Source: Chitinophaga niabensis
Lineage (GTDB): Bacteria; Bacteroidota; Bacteroidia; Chitinophagales; Chitinophagaceae
Assembly (NCBI RefSeq): GCF_900129465.1
Contig: NZ_FSRA01000002.1
Span: 2,108,001 to 2,172,000 of the forward strand
Length of the DNA stretch: 64,000 nt
Direction: 5' to 3'
The notes under the pieces are model-generated. The model ran no database searches. It saw only the letters and a list, made by a program, of their open reading frames with translations, and was not told the DNA's origin. This document shows, in pieces, positions 9,802-19,010 of the stretch (the stretch's first letter is position 1; each line of letters begins with the position of its first letter). Made by a program: the position numbers and the translations under genes.

Positions 9802-11155
9802 CACCTGGGTGTTCCCATGGTTTCCTGTAAGGGCGCAGCAATAATCCTGTAGCTTCCCGGTCTCCCACAATAATGCGTTTTTCCGGATCGTATACCAAGG
9901 GTCTTCCTGTTTTCATGGAAAGGTTGGCGAGGATACAGCTGGCAGTGGAAATATGTCCTTCTTCAATATCTGCTACGGGGCGGCCTCCTGTTTCAATCGC
10001 TTTAATGAAATCCAGCATGTGCAAACGGGTAGCAGGTGCTGCGTTCAATTCAATAGCGGGCTCGGTCACATCTTCAGGATATTTCTCTTTCTCATATACC
10101 ACATCTTTATGAATGGGTTCGCCTTTGCCCTGCGGAATAAAATCGTAGGACATGGTGCTGGCTTTCAGGGTGCCCTTTTCACCGTATAGCGTAAATGCCC
10201 ATGGATACTTCGGATCGGCAGGTGTGCCCCAGGTCCTGTGCTGCCATACACAATTCAGGTTATCATATTCAAAGATGGCGGTTTGGGTATCCGCGATATT
10301 GGATTTACCTTCTTTCTGTACATAAATACCGCCGGTGGAACTGATGCGTTTAGGCCAACCCAGTTGCAGCATCCAGCGTACGGTATCCAGCATGTGCACA
10401 CACATATCCCCCATAATACCATTGCCGTATTCTGTAAAAGTACGCCACCAGCGTTGATGGGGAATACCATCGTAAGGGCGCATGGGCGCTGGGCCTGTCC
10501 ACATTTCATAATCAAGGAAATCAGGTACAGCCTGTACGGGCGGATTACCATTATTGCGCATGTGGTAATAACAGCACATTTCCACATGTGATATTTTACC
10601 GAGCAGGCCTGCGTCTACAATATTCTTTTTTGCATCGATAAGGTGCGGTGTGCTTTTACGTTGCGTACCTACCTGTACTACCCGGTTGTATTTCCGGGCA
10701 GCAGCTAACATCGCTTCGCCTTCCAGCACATCTACGCTGATGGGCTTTTGCACGTATACATGCGCGCCGGCTTTCACGGCTTCGATCATATTGAGTGCAT
10801 GCCAATGGTCCGGCGTACCGATCAGTACAATGTCCAGTTTATTTTCCGCCAGCATTTTCCGGTAATCTGTATAGAGCTTGGGTTTGGCGCCTGATTTTTG
10901 TCTTTTGCTCACCATTTCTGCAGCACCTGCCAGCATATTCTTGTCAACATCACAAAGCGCAACAACATTAACGGGCGATACCTGGATCAGTCTGAAGAGA
11001 TCACTTTTGCCATACCAGCCTGCACCGATCAGCCCTACCTGGTATACTTTGGTGGGATCCATAAAATCAATTGCTTTAGCGCCGAATGTGGAAAGCAGCA
11101 GGGATGCCGTGGCTCCTTTGAGGAAATGACGTCTGTTGATGTGGAAGGGTTGCAT
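9785..11155 (-). CDS. Tat-exported Gfo/Idh/MocA-family oxidoreductase
   Basis: This 456-residue protein has a twin-arginine-type signal (NRRHFLKGATASLLLSTFG at residues 7-25). It is followed by a Rossmann NAD(P)-binding fold (VGLIGAGWYGKSDL near residue 40), the Gfo/Idh/MocA motif VYVQKPISVDV with the catalytic EKP-like lysine replaced into QKP, and a C-terminal alpha/beta substrate domain. Proteins of this type are common in Bacteroidota glycan loci and act on sugars or cyclitols in the periplasm with tightly bound cofactor. It converges with the symporter gene, overlapping by 17 bases. The substrate is unknown. The QKP variant is typical of the exported subfamily. Confidence 0.9.
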   Translation of the reverse strand: MQPFHINRRHFLKGATASLLLSTFGAKAIDFMDPTKVYQVGLIGAGWYGKSDLFRLIQVSPVNVVALCDVDKNMLAGAAEMVSKRQKSGAKPKLYTDYRKMLAENKLDIVLIGTPDHWHALNMIEAVKAGAHVYVQKPISVDVLEGEAMLAAARKYNRVVQVGTQRKSTPHLIDAKKNIVDAGLLGKISHVEMCCYYHMRNNGNPPVQAVPDFLDYEMWTGPAPMRPYDGIPHQRWWRTFTEYGNGIMGDMCVHMLDTVRWMLQLGWPKRISSTGGIYVQKEGKSNIADTQTAIFEYDNLNCVWQHRTWGTPADPKYPWAFTLYGEKGTLKASTMSYDFIPQGKGEPIHKDVVYEKEKYPEDVTEPAIELNAAPATRLHMLDFIKAIETGGRPVADIEEGHISTASCILANLSMKTGRPLVYDPEKRIIVGDREATGLLLRPYRKPWEHPGANLRS

Positions 11156-11196
11156 AGTGGAATATTTGATAAATGCTCTTTAAGATACAATATTAT

Positions 11197-11204
11197 TAGT
11201 TTTG
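11197..11204 (+). promoter_or_regulatory. Promoter -7 element, nearly leaderless VOC gene
   Basis: TAGTTTTG matches the Bacteroidota -7 consensus TAnnTTTG and ends 4 bases before the ATG at 11209. Transcription from it would yield a leaderless or almost leaderless mRNA. No TTTG lies at the usual 19-bp spacing. Confidence 0.5.
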
Positions 11205-11208
11205 TGGT

Positions 11209-11598
11209 ATGCTTACATTGAATAAAGTACATCATATTGCCATTATCTGTTCCGATTACGAGCGTTCCAAACGTTTCTATACGGAGGTTTTAGGATTTGC
11301 GGTAGTACAGGAAACTTTCCGTGCTGCACGCCAGTCCTGGAAACTGGACCTTTCCCTGGGTGGTACTTACATCATAGAGCTGTTTTCTTTCCCCGATCCC
11401 CCGGAACGGCTTTCCCGGCCTGAGGCACAGGGTTTGCGGCATCTTGCTTTTGAGGTGAACGATGTGGAAGTGGCAGTAAAGGCCTTACTGGATAAGCAGG
11501 TAGTTACGGAACCCATCAGGGTGGATGAATTGACCGGGAAACGGTTCACTTTCTTTGCCGATCCGGATGGTTTACCGCTGGAACTCTATGAGCGTTAA
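11209..11598 (+). CDS. VOC-family metalloenzyme (glyoxalase I-like, YaeR/GloA2 type)
   Basis: This 129-residue cytosolic protein is a vicinal-oxygen-chelate fold enzyme. It has the two beta-alpha-beta-beta-beta modules. Metal-ligand candidates are seen at HHIAIICSDYERSKRFY (H near 9), the central IIELF (E near 64), LRHLAFEVND (H near 84), and LPLELYER (E near 127). The short length and the C-terminal DPDGLPLELYE signature match the YaeR/SMU1112c-like group, whose substrate is unclear. The gene is divergent from the Tat oxidoreductase (53-base gap) and is followed 44 bases later by the quinoprotein gene. The fold call is strong; the reaction is not established. Confidence 0.9.
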   Translation: MLTLNKVHHIAIICSDYERSKRFYTEVLGFAVVQETFRAARQSWKLDLSLGGTYIIELFSFPDPPERLSRPEAQGLRHLAFEVNDVEVAVKALLDKQVVTEPIRVDELTGKRFTFFADPDGLPLELYER

Positions 11599-11619
11599 AA
11601 AAAAGCGATTATATTTATT

Positions 11620-11647
11620 CTCATAACATCCACGTCTACGTTATGAG
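11620..11647 (+). promoter_or_regulatory. Inverted repeat enclosing the quinoprotein start codon
   Basis: CTCATAAC and GTTATGAG form perfect 8-bp arms with a 12-base spacer. The ATG of the gene at 11643 lies inside the right arm, so a transcript hairpin would occlude the start codon. It could alternatively be an operator. Confidence 0.35.
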
Positions 11648-13769
11648 AATTATTCCTTTCCTGTTTATCGTCCTGTTTTTTTCTTGTAAGAATGACACTT
11701 ATGAGCATTGGAGCACCTATAACGGTACCAAGGCCGGCTTAAAGTATTCTTCCCTCAAACAGATTGATACTTCCAACGTACAGCAGCTAACAGTAGCATG
11801 GGAATACCATACCGGCGATGTGGATACGGCGAATCACTCCCAGATCCAGTGTAACCCCATTATGGTGAACAATGTATTGTACGTGATCTCTCCGCAACTG
11901 AAACTGGCAGCACTGGATGCCGCTACGGGGCAACAGAAATGGGTATTTGATCCCTGGGCTGCGGGGAAGAAAGAAAAGAACCTCAATAACCTGCGGGGCC
12001 TTACTTACTGGGAAGATGAAAAGGACAAACGGCTCTTTTATACTGCAGGCCCACATCTTTATGCCGTGGATGCACTGAGCGGAAGGTCAGCCCTCACTTT
12101 TGGGGATAGTGGAAGGATAGACCTGCACAACGATTTGGGAGAAGCTGCGAAAGATATGTATGTGATCACTACTTCTCCCGGTATGATCTATAAGGATCAG
12201 ATCATTATTGGTTCCCGGGTGTCTGAACGCAGTGATGCAGCGCCGGGGCATATCCGCAGTTATGATGTACATACCGGTAAACTGCGCTGGATCTTTCATA
12301 CCATCCCTCAGCCGGGCGAAGAAGGATATGATAAATGGGATAATCCGGAAGTTTATAAACACCTTGGCGGCGCTAATTCCTGGTCGGGTTTCAGCCTGGA
12401 TGAAGAAAGGGGCATCCTCTTTGCCCCTACGGGTTCTGTATCCTTTGATTTTTACGGTGGTATGCGGCAAGGCGCAAATCTGTTTGCCAATAGCCTGTTA
12501 GCCTTAGATGCTAATACGGGAAAACGCATCTGGCACTTCCAGCATATCCATCATGATGTATGGGACCGCGATCTGCCTGCGCCACCGGTATTGGTTACGG
12601 TAACGCATAATGGTAAAAAGGTGGATGCGGCAGCACAGATCACCAAGTCCGGTTACGTATTGCTTTTCGACAGAGTGAATGGTACGCCACTTTTCCCCAT
12701 AGAAGAACGGGCAGTGCCAACACAGAGTGAATTAACGGGAGAGAAGTTATGGCCTACGCAGCCTTATCCTGTACTGCCTGCACCCTTCACCCGTCAATTG
12801 ATGAAGGAGTCTGATCTCAACTTCCTCTTACCCGATTCATCTTTTAAAGATGTAAAGGAACGCTGGACACATTATAAGAAAGATCACATGTTTGAACCGC
12901 CTTCCAAACAGGGAACAGTCGTTTTCCCCGGACTGGATGGTGGAGCGGAATGGGGCGGTCCGGCAGTTGATCCTGAAACCGGGATCCTGTATGTGAATGC
13001 AAATGAAATGCCCTGGGTAGTAGAGATTGTAGACCTGCGCGAAAAACCGGCTGCAAAGGAAACGAACCTGCAGGCGGGAAAAAGACTTTACCGTAATCAT
13101 TGCATGAGCTGCCATGGCCCTGACAGGGAAGGGGGTGGGAATTATCCTGCGTTGCTGAATGTTTCATCCAAATATACCACGGAGCAATTCATACAATTAG
13201 TCAATACAGGCCGTCGTATGATGCCGGGGTTTAAACGTTTGCAGGAAGAGGAGAAGCAAGCTATCGCTGCTTTTATCCTTGATCTTAAACCTAAGCAAAC
13301 CCTGGCTTACAAAGGGCCACAGCAGCCTGTAGATAGTTTCAGGAACCTCCCTTATGCTATGACAGGGTATAATAAATTCCTCAGTAAAGAAGGGCATCCC
13401 GCTATCAGTCCACCGTGGGGAACATTGAGCGCCATTGATCTTAATACCGGTAAATACCTTTGGAGAGATACTTTAGGAGAAGATCCTGCATTTAAGGGCA
13501 GGGGGATCAAAACGGGAACAGAGAATTACGGGGCGCCTGTGGTAACGGCAGGAGGTTTGTTGTTCATTGCAGCTACCAAGGATGGAAAGATGCGTGCATT
13601 CAATAAAAGAACGGGGCAGTTATTATGGGAAACAACTTTGCCGGCAGCCGGGTTTGCTACGCCGGCCATTTATATGGTGAATGGTAAACAGTATGTGGTG
13701 ATAGCCTGTGGGGGAGGGAAATTGAATACGGCATCCGGGGATAGTTATGTAGCGTTTGCTTTAAAATAA
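11643..13769 (+). CDS. PQQ-dependent dehydrogenase with cytochrome c domain, lipoprotein
   Basis: This 708-residue quinoprotein has a lipoprotein-type signal (LFFSC, cysteine near 15). It is followed by PQQ propeller repeats (LAALDAATGQQKWVF, LLALDANTGKRIWHF, LSAIDLNTGKYLWR) that place it in the PQQ glucose/alcohol dehydrogenase family. A c-type haem motif C487-M-S-C-H491 lies in a helical insert between blades, with a likely methionine ligand in RRMMPGF. It would oxidise a sugar or alcohol in the periplasm and pass electrons through its own haem. No PQQ-synthesis gene is visible, so the cofactor may be scavenged or made elsewhere. The start overlaps an inverted repeat. The substrate is not determinable. 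Confidence 0.92.
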   Translation: MRIIPFLFIVLFFSCKNDTYEHWSTYNGTKAGLKYSSLKQIDTSNVQQLTVAWEYHTGDVDTANHSQIQCNPIMVNNVLYVISPQLKLAALDAATGQQKWVFDPWAAGKKEKNLNNLRGLTYWEDEKDKRLFYTAGPHLYAVDALSGRSALTFGDSGRIDLHNDLGEAAKDMYVITTSPGMIYKDQIIIGSRVSERSDAAPGHIRSYDVHTGKLRWIFHTIPQPGEEGYDKWDNPEVYKHLGGANSWSGFSLDEERGILFAPTGSVSFDFYGGMRQGANLFANSLLALDANTGKRIWHFQHIHHDVWDRDLPAPPVLVTVTHNGKKVDAAAQITKSGYVLLFDRVNGTPLFPIEERAVPTQSELTGEKLWPTQPYPVLPAPFTRQLMKESDLNFLLPDSSFKDVKERWTHYKKDHMFEPPSKQGTVVFPGLDGGAEWGGPAVDPETGILYVNANEMPWVVEIVDLREKPAAKETNLQAGKRLYRNHCMSCHGPDREGGGNYPALLNVSSKYTTEQFIQLVNTGRRMMPGFKRLQEEEKQAIAAFILDLKPKQTLAYKGPQQPVDSFRNLPYAMTGYNKFLSKEGHPAISPPWGTLSAIDLNTGKYLWRDTLGEDPAFKGRGIKTGTENYGAPVVTAGGLLFIAATKDGKMRAFNKRTGQLLWETTLPAAGFATPAIYMVNGKQYVVIACGGGKLNTASGDSYVAFALK

Positions 13770-13842
13770 TCGTAAATTACAATACCAGCCACCCTGCGAA
13801 AAGCCTGCGCGTATTCCATTTAATTAACAAAAACACCCCAAC

Positions 13843-15279
13843 ATGAAAAAGCAAATGTTTGTTTGGCTTTCGGCATTGGCTATTGTGTTCAGTGCATGTG
13901 AACGCATCCCCGGAAACCAACTCCCCAAAGACATTGATATCACTATTACTGACATCGCCGGTAAACCTGTTGAAACGATATATGCAGGTATGCTCATCAA
14001 ACTTGTTTCGCCGGAATTTAAAAACTTACCGATACGGCAGGAAGGAAAGTTTTTCATCGATAAGCAGGAAGCGGAGATCAAAGAGGCAAAGGGCGACTAT
14101 GTACTCCTTTCTTTACCCATGTTAAATTATATTGAGCTCACAGGGGTTGACATATCATTACTGATCAGGAATACCCGTTGGCAGCTCTGCAGTGCCTGTG
14201 TATTGTACAGGCCTACTGTCAGAGGGGTTGTGCTGGCAGGCACCAAGGAAGGAACATTTAACCTTCCGGCAGAAATGACCCTGGATGCAGCGGGGAATAT
14301 TTATGTGATAGATCAACGCACTGGTCACGACCTGATCAAAAAAGTAACACCTGCCGGCGTTACCACTGATTTTGCGGGCATGGCAAATGAATTCGGCAGA
14401 CTGGTAGGGATTGCGATTGATAATACCCGTGGGTTGATGTATGTATCTGACGCCACCAGCCAGCAGGTAAAGGCTATCAATCTTGCCAGTCCAACTACGA
14501 TCAGTGTATTGGCGGGAAGTGGCACTGCGGGTAATACAGATGGAACTGGTACGGCTGCATCCTTCCGTTTTGGAAGTAACCTGGTCAGCGATTTCGGAAC
14601 ATCTGAAATAGGCCAGGGAATGACCATCGACGCAGGTGGGAATTTATACGTAGGTGAGTTGTATACTGCAACGATCACTTTTGCATCACAGATCCGGAAG
14701 ATCACTCCGGCTGGTGTGGTAACTGTTGTACCGGGCAGCCGCATAGAACCCATGAGCCAGGCAGAGGTTGCCATACCTTCAGGTGTAAGTATCGATGCCG
14801 GGAATAATATTCATTATGTAAGTGGCAGCTCCGGTTTTTTCCAGGGCATCACAAAGATCACGCCGGGAGGTATTGCTTCCAGGCTGGCAGGTAAAACTTC
14901 TTTTGAAGGCCTGAATGATGGCACCGGCAATGTGGCGCAGTTCTCATATCCTAAAGCGATCGCCTCCCTGAACACTTACTTTTACGTGGCGGATGGAACA
15001 AATGGAGCGCTTCGCCGGGTGAGTAATACCGGAGCAGTGATTACCCTGGCAGGCGTGGGGCATTTTGAAACGGCTGCTTATTGTGCCTGTCCTTTTGCAG
15101 GGCCAAGGGATAGCAGTTATGTGATGCCGCCCATTTTAGTAGTGCCCGGGGATGCTTATGAAACATTGGCCAAAGCCATCCGGATGAACCAGGCGGGGGG
15201 TGTAGCCGTCAGGAATGCAGGGCTCATTTATGTGGCGGATTATGGGTACAGATGTATCTGGAAGATCACGATCGGATGA
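13843..15279 (+). CDS. NHL-repeat lipoprotein with N-terminal IPT/TIG-like domain
   Basis: This 478-residue secreted protein has a lipoprotein signal with lipobox VFSAC (cysteine near 19). Residues about 25-120 are an Ig-like IPT/TIG-type domain. The rest are NHL beta-propeller repeats, with recurring MTLDAAGNIYVID, IAIDNTRGLMYVSD and MTIDAGGNLYVGE units. Such proteins sit on the cell surface, often next to SusCD systems, and are thought to bind glycan or protein. No catalytic motif is seen. It lies between the quinoprotein and the M60 peptidase, with a hairpin downstream. Function unknown; binding is inferred from architecture. Confidence 0.85.
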   Translation: MKKQMFVWLSALAIVFSACERIPGNQLPKDIDITITDIAGKPVETIYAGMLIKLVSPEFKNLPIRQEGKFFIDKQEAEIKEAKGDYVLLSLPMLNYIELTGVDISLLIRNTRWQLCSACVLYRPTVRGVVLAGTKEGTFNLPAEMTLDAAGNIYVIDQRTGHDLIKKVTPAGVTTDFAGMANEFGRLVGIAIDNTRGLMYVSDATSQQVKAINLASPTTISVLAGSGTAGNTDGTGTAASFRFGSNLVSDFGTSEIGQGMTIDAGGNLYVGELYTATITFASQIRKITPAGVVTVVPGSRIEPMSQAEVAIPSGVSIDAGNNIHYVSGSSGFFQGITKITPGGIASRLAGKTSFEGLNDGTGNVAQFSYPKAIASLNTYFYVADGTNGALRRVSNTGAVITLAGVGHFETAAYCACPFAGPRDSSYVMPPILVVPGDAYETLAKAIRMNQAGGVAVRNAGLIYVADYGYRCIWKITIG

Positions 15280-15339
15280 ATATCAGGGCTTTGTAAAAAA
15301 CGACTTCCTATAGAATGATACTTTTAACGGGTAATTAAG

Positions 15340-15369
15340 TACGTTTTGACAGGTATCTGTCAGAACGTA
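15340..15369. promoter_or_regulatory. 13-bp inverted repeat before the M60 peptidase gene
   Basis: TACGTTTTGACAG and CTGTCAGAACGTA pair with one G-T wobble around a GTAT loop. It lies 60 bases after the NHL gene stop and 42 bases before the next start, with no T-run after it. It is a possible operator or weak terminator. Confidence 0.45.
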
Positions 15370-15411
15370 AAAGGGTAGTTTTATTCCATTGTAAACCCAA
15401 TCAAGATCTAT

Positions 15412-18400
15412 ATGAAGAACACGTTACTCGTATTATTGTTATTTGTATTGTCGTCTTTTAAAGAAGGTCCCGTTATGGTTTCCCGAACGGTGTGGGAATT
15501 AACACAGATCCCGAATATTGCCACAGAAACAGGCCGGATAAAAACCTCCCTCCAGATGGCGGATTTTGAACCGGTAGGTTTGAGAGCTACAGCCAATACT
15601 CCCCTGGTATTGAATGTAGAGCAGGTAAGCGGTTCGGGCATGCCTAAGTTAATTGTTGGTACGTACGACCGGCAAACGGTCACCACCTACGACCTGGTGG
15701 CCGGGGTGAATACCATCACCAATGCCAATGGGGGAGATCTGTATCTGCAGTATTCTTCCGCAACCCCTTCCGGCAATAATAAGGTAAGGGTCACTTTTCA
15801 AAGCGGGTATCAACAGATGCCGCTGTACATAAAAGGCACTACCACACACCAGGACTGGCTGGATATGCTGGCTGCGGACACCGCATCTCCCAACGTTACC
15901 CTGATAGCGGACAGGGTATTTATTGTGGTATCGCAGGTAAAGGCGGAACAGTACCAGCATGAAAACCAGGATACCCTGCTTTCGCTTATGGATCGCGTGA
16001 TGCAGGCTGAAGGGGACATTAGCGGGCTGGATAATAGTGCGCCTGTACATGCTCCTTTTTCCCGCAATAAATTAATGATGCTGGAAAAGGCCAGCGGAAA
16101 TCCTGATGCCACATCTTTAGGCCGTGTAAGGATACCGACAGTGAACATCAACTGGATTCTATCTCCTTCCTATATCCTGCAGGATGGTGGCTGGGGTGTT
16201 TTCCATGAGTTGGGGCATCACCACCAGCATTCCGCCTGGACCTGGAGCACCTGTATAGAAGTATGCGTGAACATTTATTCCCTTGCGGCGAAACGGGCTA
16301 TCCATCCCGGGCAGCAGGGCATGAGCACGAGCGACTGGAACAGTATCATGAATTATCTGGCACAACCACAAGCTTCAAAGAACTTTAACGCCAGCAGCGT
16401 TTCGCTTTTTATGCGCCTGGGTATGTTCCATCAATTATGGCTCGCATATGGGGATGCGTTCTATCATACGTTACATAAACGTGTTCGGGAAGAAGCACCT
16501 TCATCCGGTACTGATGAAGTAGAAATGCGTACGTTCATGTTGTATGCCTGCCAGATCAGCGGAAAGAACCTGGGGCAGTTCTTCAGGAACTGGGGACTGA
16601 ATGTGAATCAATCCGTGTATGATGAGATCAATGCATTGGGATATCCGGCGCCGGTAACAGACCCTTCCACTTTGCGGGAAGACCTTACGGCTACGATCAC
16701 TTCCCCAGCTGCCAATGCCGTTTTCCCTGCAGGTTCGAATATCAATATTTCCGCTACCGCTTTTGGGCCTGAAGGCATCCGAAAAGTGGAATTCTTCCAG
16801 GGGGCGGTGAAACTGGGAGAGGATAGCACAGCTCCTTACAGTTATGCATGGAACAGTGTTAACCCGGGTAGTTATGTTTTAACTGCAAAGGCTACCAGCT
16901 TGAGTGGGGCTGCTGCTACTTCAGCTGCGGTGAATGTAACCATGGATGCTGTATCGATTACTTCTCCCGTAGAGAATACCTCTTTCCCATCCGGCACAGC
17001 TATCGTTATCAATGCTAATGCCGCTGCTACAGGTAGTGCTGTTACGAAGATGGAGTTCTATGCAGATAGTATTAAGATAGGAGCGTCTTCCACAGCGCCC
17101 TACAGTTTCTCCTGGCAAAATGCAACACAGGGTAGTTATACACTGACGGCGAAAGCGATCTATCAAAACGGTGATACCGCTACATCATCCCCTGTTAGTA
17201 TTGTTGCCGGCGGATTGTTCCCGGTAGCGGATGCTTATGTGCGCGATGGAGGAACAGCCGCCACCAATTATGGTACTGCAACCGGATTAGTGGTAAAGAA
17301 AGATGGCAACAGCGGATTCAGCAGGATCACTTACCTCAAATTCGATCTGCATGATTTTACTGACCCGGGTACGGCGAAACTTCGTTTGCAGTTATCAGGT
17401 GCCGGTACGGCTATCGCCGGTACACAATGGCAGGTATGGAAAAGTGCAGATGACAGCTGGACGGAAACAGGTATCAACTGGAATAATAAACCAGCCAATG
17501 CTGTACTGCTGGCTACATTGCAAGGGAAGCGGACAGGTGCTGCGGAATGGGATATCAGTAACCAGGTGATAGAAGAGATCAATGGTGATAAGGTGTTGTC
17601 TTTGGTGATTGTTTCCACAGTGTCCGGGCAAACCAACGATGCGAGCTTCCATTCAAAAGAAGTAGCAGATGCTAAACTGAAACCGGTCTTGCTGATCAAT
17701 ACTTATCCGAAGATCACCTTAACACAACCCGCCAATAATGATACATTGACCGAACACAACACTGTTGCTATACAAGCCAATGCCAGTGATGATCAGCAGG
17801 TGGATAGTGTGCAGTTCTATGTGAATGGAGAAAAGAAAACTACTGTTACATCATCTCCTTATCAATGGAGCTGGGAAGATGTTGCACCGGGTACTTATGG
17901 TATAAAGGCGAAAGTAACAGACAGTACACAACTGAGTACATGGTCTGATTCCATAACGGTTGTGGTGATCGCTGATACTATTGCTCCGGTGATCTTGGCT
18001 CCGCCGGCTATTACCACCACCACAGCATCATCTCCAACAGTGGTGAATATTGGTACGCCGGTAGTAATGGATAACGGAGGTATTGCGAGCATTACTAACA
18101 ATGCCCCTGCATCTTTCCCTGTAGGTAATACAATTGTTACATGGACGGCAACAGACCGTAGTGGTAATAGTGCAACGGCTACACAGGCAGTGAAAGTGGA
18201 ATACCTGAAGAGTTCCCTTGGTGCTGTAACTATTTTTGCCGGCACTACCAACAACAGCAGTCATGGACGGCAGGTTGATATACAGGCACAGTTGTACCTA
18301 AATGGTGCGCTGGTTGGTTCCGGCACGCTGACAGATCAGACCATTTCAGGTAAAGATCTGAACAATAGCAGAAAGATTGTTATACCCATCAACGCAGATA

Positions 18401-18969
18401 GTATCGTTTACACACCTGCTGATGTATTGGAGGTAAAACTGCTGGCACGGCGGCATGATGCACATGGAAGTTTTGGAATAAAGCTCTGGTACAATGCAGA
18501 TTCCACCACTGCATTTTCTAAGGGATACACCAGGATGGATAAATTCACACCGGTAAGTCCGGATGGGAATTTCTTTTACCTGCGGGAGCAATATGCTCTT
18601 CAATCATCTGCAGGGAATACAGTAAGCAGTAAAACAATCCCTGCAACTGCCAGCTACCAGGAGATCGGTACCTGGTCAACTATCCAGGTTGCGCCGCAGT
18701 TCATGAGCAGATTGGGTAAGATCACGGATACGGAAGTGGGGATCAAAGCATTCCCCAACCCCAGCAGTAATGAGTTTACGCTTATAATACCAGGGGGAGA
18801 AAAGTTGGTGCAGATCAGGATCATGGATGTAGCAGGAAGGTTGGTCCAACAACTATCCACACCTGCAGGCCAGCTGATTAGATTTGGTGCTGAACTTAAG
18901 CCCGGTGTTTATTTTGCAGAAGTAAAGCAGGACGAAGAACGGACTGTATTGAAACTGGTAAAACAATAA
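15412..18969 (+). CDS. Modular M60-type metallopeptidase with Ig, DNRLRE, HYR and T9SS tail
   Basis: This 1185-residue secreted protein has a signal peptide (residues 1-14). An M60/enhancin-type peptidase domain covers about 130-410, with zinc motif H265-E-L-G-H269 and the downstream glutamate E283 fitting HExxH-x(8-28)-E. Then come two Ig-like modules (about 420-600), a DNRLRE-type module (about 605-765), a third Ig-like module (about 770-855), an HYR domain (about 860-935) and an NPCBM-like segment. The C-terminal T9SS type-A sorting domain is about 1105-1185, with IKAFPNPSSNEF and a terminal KLVKQ. M60 enzymes cleave glycoproteins such as mucins. It would be exported through T9SS and attached to the surface or released. 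The exact domain limits are approximate. Confidence 0.88.
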   Translation: MKNTLLVLLLFVLSSFKEGPVMVSRTVWELTQIPNIATETGRIKTSLQMADFEPVGLRATANTPLVLNVEQVSGSGMPKLIVGTYDRQTVTTYDLVAGVNTITNANGGDLYLQYSSATPSGNNKVRVTFQSGYQQMPLYIKGTTTHQDWLDMLAADTASPNVTLIADRVFIVVSQVKAEQYQHENQDTLLSLMDRVMQAEGDISGLDNSAPVHAPFSRNKLMMLEKASGNPDATSLGRVRIPTVNINWILSPSYILQDGGWGVFHELGHHHQHSAWTWSTCIEVCVNIYSLAAKRAIHPGQQGMSTSDWNSIMNYLAQPQASKNFNASSVSLFMRLGMFHQLWLAYGDAFYHTLHKRVREEAPSSGTDEVEMRTFMLYACQISGKNLGQFFRNWGLNVNQSVYDEINALGYPAPVTDPSTLREDLTATITSPAANAVFPAGSNINISATAFGPEGIRKVEFFQGAVKLGEDSTAPYSYAWNSVNPGSYVLTAKATSLSGAAATSAAVNVTMDAVSITSPVENTSFPSGTAIVINANAAATGSAVTKMEFYADSIKIGASSTAPYSFSWQNATQGSYTLTAKAIYQNGDTATSSPVSIVAGGLFPVADAYVRDGGTAATNYGTATGLVVKKDGNSGFSRITYLKFDLHDFTDPGTAKLRLQLSGAGTAIAGTQWQVWKSADDSWTETGINWNNKPANAVLLATLQGKRTGAAEWDISNQVIEEINGDKVLSLVIVSTVSGQTNDASFHSKEVADAKLKPVLLINTYPKITLTQPANNDTLTEHNTVAIQANASDDQQVDSVQFYVNGEKKTTVTSSPYQWSWEDVAPGTYGIKAKVTDSTQLSTWSDSITVVVIADTIAPVILAPPAITTTTASSPTVVNIGTPVVMDNGGIASITNNAPASFPVGNTIVTWTATDRSGNSATATQAVKVEYLKSSLGAVTIFAGTTNNSSHGRQVDIQAQLYLNGALVGSGTLTDQTISGKDLNNSRKIVIPINADSIVYTPADVLEVKLLARRHDAHGSFGIKLWYNADSTTAFSKGYTRMDKFTPVSPDGNFFYLREQYALQSSAGNTVSSKTIPATASYQEIGTWSTIQVAPQFMSRLGKITDTEVGIKAFPNPSSNEFTLIIPGGEKLVQIRIMDVAGRLVQQLSTPAGQLIRFGAELKPGVYFAEVKQDEERTVLKLVKQ

Positions 18970-18972
18970 TAT

Positions 18973-19010
18973 AAAAAAGAGATGAAGCTAACCAGCTTCA
19001 TCTCTTTTTT
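18973..19010. terminator. Bidirectional intrinsic terminator
   Basis: A perfect 13-bp stem with AACC loop has A6 on the left and T6 on the right, serving both the M60 gene and the convergent phosphotriesterase gene. The last codons and TGA stop of the phosphotriesterase gene lie inside the stem. Confidence 0.9.
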
